This document shows, piece after piece, positions 20,593 to 31,500 of a DNA stretch of 49,684 nt (position 1 is the first letter of the stretch; each line of letters starts with the position of its first letter). The position numbers and the translations under genes are program-made. The DNA comes from Phoronis australis (Eukaryota > Phoronida > Phoronidae). Where the stretch lies: assembly GCA_002633005.1 (NCBI GenBank), contig NMRA01000430.1, positions 343,667-393,350 on the forward strand, given 5' to 3'. Under the pieces are notes generated by a model. It was not told the DNA's origin. It did no database searches and saw only the letters and a program-made list of their open reading frames with translations.

Positions 20593-21175
20593 GGTTCTCT
20601 GCATGCAGCTAGGTTGTAGCCAGCATGCAGGAAGCAGGCAGTAGCACGCGCTTTATCATTGGTTGATGTATTCTCGGCAGCAGTCTTTGGTTAGCTTTAG
20701 AACAAAGTGAGAAAATGGCGGACTATGAACGATTTTTAGCCTTGTCATGCAAGTGACGTAGCAGCAACTATTTGGTTTCTGCCTAATGTTTAATAGCCGC
20801 GTGCTTGAAGCGCATATATTTACAATAAACACGCCTTCATTTGGCCGATTTAACTTGTGTGTTATTCACACTGTATAAATACAGGACAGCAACGTTAACA
20901 AAAGTCAGCGACAGTAGAAATATGCACTCCGAAAAGGCGCAACCACAATTTTCTGGGATTCACATTTCTTGAACATGAATTTTAAGCACCGATTTGTCTG
21001 TACAACAGACCACGTTTACACTTCCTCCACCAGTCATGCCAGTTTGTTTGCGTAAAGCGCTGCCTGTTAAGAATACGATCAGCCAATCAGAAATGCCGGC
21101 GTAAAAAAATTTTCCGAGGAAAATTAAGTGATACGTGCGTGCTGCCTACCACCTAGAGGCACGTAGGGAACCAGC
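20593..21175. mobile_element. inverted-repeat element enclosing an ATGGCGGAC start
   Basis: The left end CTGGTTCTCTGCATGC and reversed right end CTGGTTCCCTACGTGC are inverted repeats; similarity continues as aggcag..gcacgc and attggYtga..gtattct for roughly 100 bp. Inside the left part, gagaaaATGGCGGACTATG opens a 13-codon ORF (MADYERFLALSCK). It looks like an internally deleted derivative of an element whose gene began there. Confidence 0.6.
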
Positions 21176-21958
21176 GAGTAAAGTCGTTACCGTGTCGCCC
21201 TCATTCTTGTAGACGGGAAAACAGAATGAGGCCAATCAAAATTGTGATTTTTGTAAGCAAGTTTAGATAAGAAAAAAGACCGTTTATAGTTGTTAATAAT
21301 TAAGTTTTAATTAAACCAGTTCACATGAAATAACCAACAATAAACTTTTGTATGGTCAGTCTCTTTTAAGCACAATAAAAAATAGCTTACTAGATATTTA
21401 ATAAATAAAATGTGAAATATTTTATGTGAGATTTAAATTTCAAACTACAACAATCATTAAACTGATTAAGTTTTCAGCATGTTAAGCACAGCCGATTGTA
21501 GTTATCACTCGTTATTCTTCTTGGAGCTGGCTTTGACGGCATGGCACGTTATGACAGGGGCAGAAAAATCTGTCGTGTCGTCTTGGTGCTGTCACATCAT
21601 ATCAAAACCTTAGGTGAGACCAATGACTGCAGTCTTGGAATTCACATTTTCCTCAATCCCCAGAGTCGCACACTGGCGTAGTTGCAGTGGTGACCACTTG
21701 TAACAGACACAGCAACTGTCCTTATCCCCCGCACGCGAGTCCTCAGCGCTGTCACTTTCGAACTGTGAAGCTTGTGACGACCTTAATCCTGATGAACCTG
21801 CTTCATTTAAATTATCATTTCACGGTTTCTGAACTTTACTTCTGTTGCTGTTATTCTCTCCATATGCCTTAGTTTGTAGTCACCTTTGAGTTTCTTCACC
21901 TTTTTCTTTTTGTCTCTTGTGCCTTTTCTGTCACCTGTGCCTTTGTTGTGTTCTTTTT
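21176..21958. other. no gene recognised
   Basis: AT-rich flank of the pogo relic. No terminal inverted repeat for that relic was identified here. Confidence 0.4.
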
Positions 21959-23262
21959 CTATTTCAGAATTTCTACATTCTCTGTCAGCACCTTACAAGA
22001 CAAACTTGCAGAACTGCTTAAACGGATTTGGTCACTTGGCAATGGTCTCTTCACTTCTGTACACTTCTGCAAACGTTTACTAAAAAAATCATTTTCAACC
22101 TCACTTCCACCAGTAGTCGTCAAGAATGCTGTGGATGGAGTGATCATTTCAGGGGGGACAATGGTGTTGTCAAACAGGTATATTCCAGTTTTCTGGAAAG
22201 CGGATTGAAGATTTTCAGGAGACCGCGCTTTCATGTAGGCTTTGCTTACAACAAGGTAACAAAGATCAAGGCGAGTAATTCCTGCCCTTGTGGCACATTT
22301 GCTATAAACTGCCTCCATTGGTCTATAACACCCAACATCAAGTGCTTGTAGTATGTGTGATGTGTTGGCTGACAGAGTTCTTTGCCCGTTCTACTACAGT
22401 TATATCCGTGTGTGACTTGTGGCCATCAAGTAACAGTAGAACAGACTCCTGAAGGCCACCTGAGACAAACTTCGCGAAGTGATTTTGTAGCCACTTGAGA
22501 AAAACTTCAGAGTTTGACCATCCACTGTCTGTGACTGTTCCACTTGCCCCTGGAGAAGAATCTTGCAGTAGATCTGAGTTGAATCTTTTGCCCTTAAAGA
22601 CAAAGAATGGGGGCATCGATTGGCCAGCTGCACTACCACATCCCAATATGGTTGTGGTCACGGATCTCCCTGATATGACCACTTGAGGGGCACACTTCGG
22701 TCTGCTGCAGACGACAATGTGTGGAGGCTTGTAATTGGTTGTCACACCCTTTTCATCCCCATTAAATACTCTGTGTGGCTTGTCTTCAAATCATACTTCA
22801 TCAAAGCAGAATGCAGCACTTCAAAATATTTGTCAATTTTTCTTTGACTTGCAGATTACACTCACATATTCTATACCCTTTGCCTTGACAACTCTCACCT
22901 CTGGCCAGCGCCTTACAAACCATCCAAACCACTTAATGGGAAGGGACTCTCCTGGCTTCCTTATTCCCTGCTGGATGGACCACTTCGTTAACATGGTGAT
23001 GACTTCTTGCCTTGTATACCCATACTCAAGACTCGCCATTTCTTTTACATGTTTTACAATTAAGGCTTCCTGGTGTACATTGACGATTCGAGACACACTC
23101 ATTGTGACGCATTCAGGCTCTATCCTCGCACTTACTCTATCTCTCAGCGTACATTGTATTGTGCAGCTGCTGAGTTGACGGACATGCCATCCTCACGTAC
23201 TTTTTTGTATGCCTTAAGAAGACTGCCTACATCATACTGTCGCGGCTTTCTGTGTTGCTTTT
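21959..23262 (-). pseudogene. pogo/Tigger-type transposase relic
   Basis: Minus-strand fragments in N-to-C order. 23262-23140 is a Psq-type helix-turn-helix (RKPRQYDVGSLLKAYKK). 23102-22833 is a CENP-B-type DNA-binding domain (KEMASLEYGYTRQEVITMLT). 22830-22338 is the DDE nuclease with NGDEKG, GWSNSEVFLKWLQ and LLLLDGHKSH; 22370-21959 is the third catalytic block, ALDVGCYRPM, and the tail. The three acidic residues survive, but at least three frame breaks (near 23140, 22800 and 22345) separate the pieces, so it is inactive. The family cuts and pastes DNA at TA targets; its terminal repeats were not found. Confidence 0.88.
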
Positions 23263-23289
23263 TTACAGGCTTCTGTAATAAATAAATGT

Positions 23290-26200
23290 TTTTGTGAACT
23301 GTTTCATTCTTATGTGCTCCTGTTTGCTTACATTTTTTTGTGTTTCTGCATCAAGAGGTAAAAAATACATAGTAAAAATGCATTACAGAATTTGTGTAAA
23401 AGTGTACATAATTATTATGTTTCGGATAGCTCAAATATGTAGAGTGACGTCAGCGCACTTTAAACAACACTAAGGACCCAGCATAAAGTATCTGTAAGTG
23501 CTGAGTTCCCCTGGCCTTACAAATTGTGGTGGACCCTGGGACATTTTGATATTGTTTGAGCAACCCCTAGATTGCATTTTATATCAAATCTGAACGATAG
23601 TTGGTTTCGCAATTATGTTTTGAAAATGTGCAAAAAACTGCATTAGTAAAATATGCTGTTTTGAGTATAACTTTTGAAAACAAACTATCAACTCACTGTT
23701 TTGTTTCACATTATGAACTGTTCAGAACAGCTACATGTCCCAATACTGTTTTGACAATCGTAAGCAGACGAATGCTGGAAATTGGAACGCTAGATGTCGC
23801 GGTACCTCGCAGAAGCGGAAACGAGATGATTCACGACTTTAGGGCATTGCTGACTTTAGGGCCTCAGATGGTATGTCACAGAAATTTGCGATATTTAGAC
23901 TTAAAAATTTTAGATTCAATGCAAGTTCGACTTGTTTCATTAAAATCAAATCATTCATTGTTGTTAAGAAAGTTAATCTGGGTGAAATTTGACTTAGGTG
24001 TTAGTTGAGTTGAATATGGACTGACTGGAATGACCTCCTCATGTCAGGAAGGGCATGTTCCTTTTCCCTCAAGAAACTTGCTTGGAACCTTAATAGTGAA
24101 GTGATTGGTCAGAGTACTGGAGATAGTAATTTTTATTTTTACTGTTAATTATTATAATTTACAGTAAAAATAAATTGTTATATCCTGTACGGTAAAAATT
24201 ATGGTTACATAAGATTCCTCATGAAGACCATGCCAATATCTTTACATGGATCTCTTTCCCTGCAAATGGGTTATGTCTGGATTCTTATAAAACTATAACA
24301 TACTGTTATGTTTGCTAGTATCTCCTCGTTTTCAAGTCTCTGTTAACTTGGAGGAGTACTTGGAAGGACTAGACATCCAAACATACACATCGAAACAATC
24401 ACCTCAGTGGTACTATTGGGTTGGGCTGTCTATACCACATTGCAGGTAGAGCTTCATATGTTTCGTTGTTTAGTTAAAACTAGCGTTACTATCAGGGTTT
24501 GAATTAGGAACAAGATGAAAAATGTCCTTGGTTTAGCCAGTGTGCTTGAATGTAAGCTTTAACAAGCTCACAAATTCTTGTAGCCATTTGTTCAAGTCAA
24601 TGTAAAGCTTTTGGTTTTGCTATAAGTTTCAAAATGTATACGCAAAAGTATGCTTGTGAGATTAAACTTTGAGTTCTGCCTGTTGAATCTCCATGTAAAA
24701 TTAGTAAGGGGGCATTTCAGGGCTGTGCTGGAGACTGTAAGTTAGAAATACGACTAGCGCTGCTCATTAATGTATAGTTGTGCATTGCCTTATCATACTA
24801 AACACGTAAACAAAGAAAAGTCCGTAAAAATAATGGGAATTTAAGTTTATCGCAGTTGCCAGCAGTTTCATCACCTAATCATTGTATTCTTTATGTTTGG
24901 ATTGTCATACAGCTTGAAATAAAAAGTTATAAAATATGTTATCTGGTTAGCCTGAAGTCCAACTTTTATTAACACATTAAGTTTTGTTATATGCATGGTT
25001 TGGTCTAGATTGTGATTGGACAGTAGGCTACCATGTGCATATTTTGTACTCAAGTTGTGTAGAATAATTTGTTTTGAATGTCTTAGTAGTGAATCCAGGG
25101 TTAAAATTTCATTCAAAACAACTGGAAAACTGACCCATTGCAGGAAATGCTTGGAGTAAATTTGCACACTCTTACTTGAATCCTGGAGAGTGATTGGTTA
25201 CGTTTTGAGTCTGAGTTTAAAGACTAGTTTCTAGGCTCTGAAGATACGTGAGTAATTGCATGCGGGTTTTACAAATCAATGTTGTATAAACAGCTTATAT
25301 ATAAATATTCACCTGTCTTATACTGACAGCCTTTGCCTGTCTATTATTAAAATTTGGTGTCTTTATTTCAGAGTGTGGCTTTAACAATCGTTGGATAAGG
25401 ACGGGTATCCAGACAACACAACGCACACACTTCTGTACTGTAGCTCCTGAACCTATGAATTCGGTTATCTCCTCTCTGAAACACGTGTTTGTTGTCACAA
25501 AACATGGATTATTTTCCCATGAAGCTAAGCGAGCATATGCACCTGAAGAAGATTAAGTGGTTTGTGGTGTCGCATAGATATGTATGAGGTAGCTTTAAAT
25601 TGAAGGAAAGTGGATAACTTTGTAATCAAATGTCTTAAGTTTTCTAATTTCCACCTCGTATAACGAGGTTGTACTTAGAGTTACTTTTACTGAAACTTGT
25701 TTGTGCCGTGGAGTGTATAGGATTTACTGTTTAACTGTGATTGTCAACAAAAATGAAACTTTGACTTTTAAATTTATATTTTGAACGGTTGAAAATCATG
25801 ATAGGTAAGTCTAAGCACTATTTCTAGCCTAAGAATTGCGGGGACAATCTAACAATACTTCCCCTCACATCTGTGACCCTTACCGACAAACTTTCAGTTA
25901 CCTGTTATGTTTTATGTTATGCCCTTGTCTCTGCGGATATTCTTGAATTTTGCATGTTGCGTGATTTGTTATTCCTGGTGTCGTTGCTATAATTTTAGTA
26001 GAAAACTGTGCTGATGAAACATAGACTTTTGTTGTAGTAGTACTTCCTGGCCATCTAATTACTTTTTTCTTTGGTTGTGTTTCATGATTTGGTAGTGATT
26101 CCTCTGTACATGCATTCCATTTCGATCTCTCAATTCTTATATAGTGTCATAGACTGAGAGAAAGATGCATATATGAATATATTATTAGCCTGATTTAGTT

Positions 26201-26495
26201 TTCAGTGCATTGTATTCATGACACTTATGAACTGATTTTTGAAATGTTCTGGTTTTTGAGGTTCTTGGATTTCACACATGCCCTGTCATAAGGAACTAAT
26301 GTGTTTTGAGCATGGGCATTTTATTTTTTGCGGTTTATCACTGTAAATGAAATGTTAGTAGAACTCTATTTTTGTTAAACAATGTATGAAAGTCATTAAA
26401 TTTGTTACTGTACTCCACTCTTGATTAATTTTAATAGTGAAAATCGGATTTTCTAAATGGCTGTCTTTTTGAAACTTATTGGCCTTGGAAAATTT
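23290..26495. other. intergenic; a 14-bp-arm hairpin only
   Basis: No conserved ORF. A perfect inverted repeat (tttatttttactgt at 24132-24145, reversed at 24161-24174) has a 15-nt AT loop. A longer ORF at 23601-24008 matches no family known to me. Confidence 0.4.
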
Positions 26496-26499
26496 CAGT

Positions 26500-26748
26500 T
26501 TTCAGAGGTTAATTACTTGAAAACTTAAGTTCTGAAAACTTAATTTTTCAAAAACTTAAGTTTTTGAAAAATTAAGTTCTAGAAACTTGAGTATTTTGGA
26601 ACAAATTTTTTTGGAACGAACTTAAGTGTTCATAACTTAAATTTTGAAAACTTAAGTTTGTTCCAAAAAACTAAGTTTTCGCAATTAACACTTTTTTCAG
26701 ACCAAAAACTTAAGTTTTTCAATGAAAACTTAAGTTCATTTTTGTAAG
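26500..26748. repeat. second cttaag palindrome cluster, inverted relative to the first
   Basis: About ten aacttaagtt motifs. Its right edge, reversed, reads cttacaaaaatgaacttaag, close to the left edge of the 17266 cluster, cttacaaaaatgatcttaag. The two clusters therefore face each other as inverted repeats about 9.5 kb apart. Confidence 0.8.
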
Positions 26749-26937
26749 TGTAGTAATTTTTTGTACTCTGTTCAAAGGTGCCACTTGTGAAATTCATTCT
26801 TCCAATTTGGAGAATCTCTCCAGACCTAGAATTTTTTTTCTGAGACGGGAAAACTCACCGATTGGGAGAAATTCTCCCAATTTGAAAACCTGCTTCTGCT
26901 GTGCACAGACACTTTCATCAGCCACTCGCCGTTATGT

Positions 26938-27814
26938 ACTATAATATATAGAAGGTATACAAGAGCGATCCAATATGGCCGATGAGTAAGTGAGTTCGTA
27001 CTGATTAAAATAAACGGGACAGTTAAAAATACACATCAAATTCATTGCAAGTATTGATGCTTAACTTGAAATTTAGAGTGAAGGCACAACAAATTTTTGG
27101 TATTAAAAGTAATGGAACCACCTGATTTAGGTAATGTGTCTCAAATTGCAAAGCTTACTCACTGATTAATGATGGGTACTGCATAGTGCGCTTCTAATGT
27201 GCATGCTCAACGTTATGTCGCATCAAATCAAAATAACAACATAAGTGGTGACATGTTCTGTTGAGGATCACGAAAGTAAATATTTTAACACATGTTCTTG
27301 GAACAATTGTGCATCACAACAAGTACATCTTCTGTGTTTTCATTTGACTCAAACGAACATGCTCTTCATAAAAAAGTATTAGAAGTCGACTTTGTTCCAG
27401 AGTGTGTGTTCAACACGGCATGGCTAATCAACCTCTATAAAACACTGGGTTATATTATAACACCTTTCTGACTCGCGCCTCTGCCAAATGAATGGCACAA
27501 AACTTTCAACCAATGAGTAGCTATGCCACACATGTTGTTGCTTTCATTTGGTGTAAGGCTATTTTAGAGCACAATCTGCAGTACCTATCGTTAATCAGTG
27601 AGTGAACTGTGGACTTTGATGCATATTGCCTGCATAAGATGGTTCCATTTGTCTTTAATGGTTGTGTCTTCACTAAACAAACATTAAGATAAGCACGCAT
27701 GTAATTACTTATTTGAAGTGTCTTTTAAATCGTTCCACTGATTTTAATCAGCATAAACTGGTCTGCTTGACGGCCATATTGAATCACTCTTATATACCTT
27801 CTGTTTACTATAAT
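26938..27814. mobile_element. foldback-type element with long inverted repeats
   Basis: The left end agaaggtatacaagagcgat and the reversed right end agaaggtatataagagtgat match, and similarity continues inward for 250 bp or more (ccaatatggccg; ctgattaaaat; cactgattaaYgatRggtac at 27160 and 27590). The element is nearly all arm, with a short centre and no ORF. Confidence 0.75.
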
Positions 27815-28544
27815 GCCATACAAGCAGCTGATTAAAGGTACCTGTGCTTAGTGATATAGACAGTGCCACTGTCTCAACTGGTGGCATAGACAATGGCCAT
27901 TTCATAGGCCCTCCATACGCCGAAAGCTTTTTAGCGAATTATGTATCTCACTGATTAAACCACAAAAGTCATTTTGCTTTAAGTACCACTGTCTCTAATG
28001 CGGTCAGTTGAGATGTTGGTACTGTCTTAGGTGTTAGGCAATTACATGGCCTGTGTACACCTGCGGCGATGGTAGACCCCCATAAAAAGTTATTGATATT
28101 GAGTGAAACATGTATGCATTGAGTTACAATTAAAACATACCATGAATCTGGAGACAATTTACTCAACATAATTCAAACATGTCCATAAAAATCTGTCGAC
28201 GTTTACTCAAGGTTCCATCAATCATAGGTGCCATTTTGAGTATGTTATGTGAATAGGGAATTCACACCACCAGTTCACGAATAAAAAGTCAAAGGAACAC
28301 GAATTCCTCCAGATATCTTCAGATAATACTTTTTACAAGTATCAGCCATCAGGTTACGTACTCTGCTCAGTCTTGTTTTCTTGACTTTTTTCAAACATTT
28401 ATTATCAATAAGTAACATTACATTGTAAATCTGTCTTGCACTTGTAATGGCTTAACTCTTGTGACATCATTTGAAATATTTTGTGGTTATCGTGTGCACT
28501 GAAAAAATTAATGGCGACCAAAAATGTCATCTTAATTCTCATAG
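27815..28544. other. presumed promoter side of the ABCC5-like gene
   Basis: No clear TATA box, CpG-rich stretch or repeat was seen. The transcription start could also lie farther upstream. Confidence 0.3.
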
Positions 28545-28588
28545 ATATGCTTCATCGAGAATAGAACCAGAAGGAATTGCTGAAGAAA
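28545..28588 (+). other. ABCC5: candidate 5' untranslated exon of ABCC5-like gene
   Basis: Flanked by cttaattctcatag and GTAAGT. Joined to the exon at 29473 it places an in-frame TGA five codons before the ATG at 29480, which supports that ATG. No transcript evidence. Confidence 0.4.
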
Positions 28589-31500
28589 GTAAGTGCGTTT
28601 TTAAGTGCAAAATGTATTTTTGACTTGGTGAAAACTTCTTATTCCATAGGCGGATTAAGGGGGGCCCAGGGGCCCAGACTCCCCCCTTAGCTGCCGCAAG
28701 CAAAATGAAACAGCAACAGCATGAAGCGTGAGGAAATGTTGAGTTCAGGAGCTAGGACCGGCAGCAGACGAAGGGGTGGGGAGCTCAGGCGCGGAAACGC
28801 GTTCTGTTTTTTTTTTCTTTTTTAGTGTACTGATAGATTTTCTGCACAAAAGGTCTACTTTCTCGGCCCAGGCAACTTTCGGGCCGCCTATGCACATACA
28901 ATCGTGCTTTGCCCAATTCCTGGAGGATGTTCAGGCCCCTCCTTATGGTATCCTAGATCCGCCACTGTATTCGGTGAGCAGATTTGGCCCACGGCCTGTT
29001 TAAAATATGCGGGATGAGGAGTGTTGTACTCCCTGTTGTAGCCAGCTAGCCAAGTGGGGTACATGTTGCCTGTGTTAGTGCTAGACTGCTCAGCCTCGGT
29101 CTCCACTCTCAATGGTCTATGCTCAGCCTCAGTCTCCACTTTGACTGGCCTAACTTCAGCCTTAATCACCACCTCCGCTGGCCTACGCTCAGCCTTGGTT
29201 TCCAATCTTGCTGGCCTGTGCTCAGTCTGAGTATGCACTCTCACTGGCCTGTGTCAGCATCAGTCTTCACACTCATTGGCCTATGCCCATCATCAGTCCC
29301 CACTCTCATTGGCTTGTGCTTAGTCTCAGTCTCCACTCTCACTGACATATGCTCAGTTGTACATGGTTATGTTTTGTTTTTTTTAGTTCAGTTCCTGTAC
29401 TGACAAGGGCTTCATTTTAGCTTTGTAAAGATAAGATGGTATTTGTTTTAAGATATTTCTAATTTGTTTCAGGGTCAAAATGGCATTGGAAAATGAAGAT
29501 GTTCCACTGGGAGATCAGGATATTAGGTTAGTGTATTTCTACCAGTCTCGTCAATTTCATTTTTATGGTTATTTCAAACCTCCATTCTAATTCATATACC
29601 AAAAACAGGCTATGTCAACTTGTGAAAGTACATAATTATTTTATGGAAGAAAAAAGATCATCTCTGATAAAATTGTTTTATATTGATGTGCCATTATTAC
29701 TATTACATTACCACCAAGTCAAAATTTCATTTTTAAGAAGGGTACAGATAGCAGATTAACCACTTGGTCGATGTATAAAACCCTTTGAAAACTTCACAAT
29801 TGACCTCAAAAACGCTGTTAAAACTTCATGATTACTCATTTAGTTTTGTTTCTATGCCAAATTAATTTGCAAAAGGTAACATGTTTTTGTAAAATATAGT
29901 ATTTTTTGGATGTTTGAAATAGTCAATACAAAAAAGCAGACCCAGAAAGTGCCAGGAGGCATTGTATCTGACATAAACAACACAATACAAAGAAATCTTT
30001 TTTCAATTATACACACATATGTAAATTGATAAACTAATGTTAAGATTATGATGATATGTATTAAATATAAATATGATTACGAATATAAATAAATCATTTT
30101 CATACAAAACTTGAATAACTGATTTTACAGTCAATGTGATGAAGATTTGAAAATAAGCACATGTATACGGTGTTATCAACTCACTCAAAGAGATTTAATA
30201 CCAAAAAATTTTGAAACTTTTTTTAATAAAACTGTCCTCATTATCATATTGTTTGGATTCTCGGGTCAGTGACCCTCTTTGTTCTACGATTATTGGTTTA
30301 ATTGTACCCGTTATCTCTTTGTCTTGTCGCAACACTGGGTCATTGTCCATAATTCTCTTCAAGTTTCGAGTTTTTGGTCAATTTCTATTTCCCTCCCTCC
30401 CTCAAACCAATTTTCTTCCATTCTCCGTTTACAATTGATTTCCCCATGTCACTGTCCTGGTGTTGCTTCCCCTTATTGTTACTTATTTTTCTAGGTCACC
30501 ACTTGGGTATACCTTCAACAATGCTTCATTGTACATCCCATACTGCTGTTTGTCCAGCAGAGGCATCCACCTTTACAGCTCAACACATTATATAACTTGT
30601 GTTTATCCCTATCTGTAATAGTTTAGTTTGTCACAATATATATGACCTTTTATCACATCTACACAGTCATGTTGTTTCACTGCAAAATAGCTTCGGTATC
30701 GCTTAAGTCAAGTTCTTTATAAAATTTAGAAAGAAAAATTTTGTTAAACATTTTTGGAAGATCTGAATATTTTTTGTAAACATTGGGCTATTGTTCGAGT
30801 GTCTGGAAAAGCTGTGCCCTTTGGTTCCTGCTTACTGTACAGGCAAAGAGAATATGAGCATACGCCTGAGTGTCTCCACAGTTACACAAAGGTGAAGTGT
30901 TATTAAAATTATGTCTAAATTTGTCATTCTTGAGGAATAATCTGCATCTTGATCTGTAACCGTAGGATGATTTCTTGGTTGCTTGGAAGGGGCTGGCAAG
31001 TCTAGAGTTGTGGTATGCAGTTTAAAGTTATTTTGAGAGTGATAGTTGAAGTGTTTTATTTTATTTTGGTTGGTAAGGAATTCCAGCTGTCAATGCAAGT
31101 TAATATCTGGTAGATGATGTCATTGTAATCTAGATGTGGAAGAACAAAAGACTTGAACAGAGTTTCAAGATGCATGGAGTTGAGATAACAATTCTTATTG
31201 GATTAATTAATTTTTGTACTTTTTGAATGAGTTCACGACAGTGAGGAGTAAATGTAAGCTTATGGTCTAGTAGCAATCCAAGGTGTTATGTAGTAGTTGT
31301 ATTAGTCTATCTTATGTTACCCAAAAACTAGGTGTTTAAAAGGAAAATTCTAACAGTGCTTTTTAGATTGATGAATAAATATTAAAATTGGAAAGTTTCA
31401 ATGAAATCCGCCTAGCCATTTTCGAGAACCCGTGTTCCTGAAGCTGAGAAAAAGCGGCATATGTTACTAGTCTGCAATTTCTCTTGGTTTATGATTAATT

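Noticed and set aside
23601-24008. 135-codon plus-strand ORF as a gene
   Set aside because: No domain, AT-rich codon use like noncoding flanks, and no splice partners evident.
28888-29244. Minus-strand ORF with 11-residue EAEHRP repeats as a possible repeat protein
   Set aside because: Product of a 33-bp minisatellite; units diverge freely and there is no supporting exon or start context.
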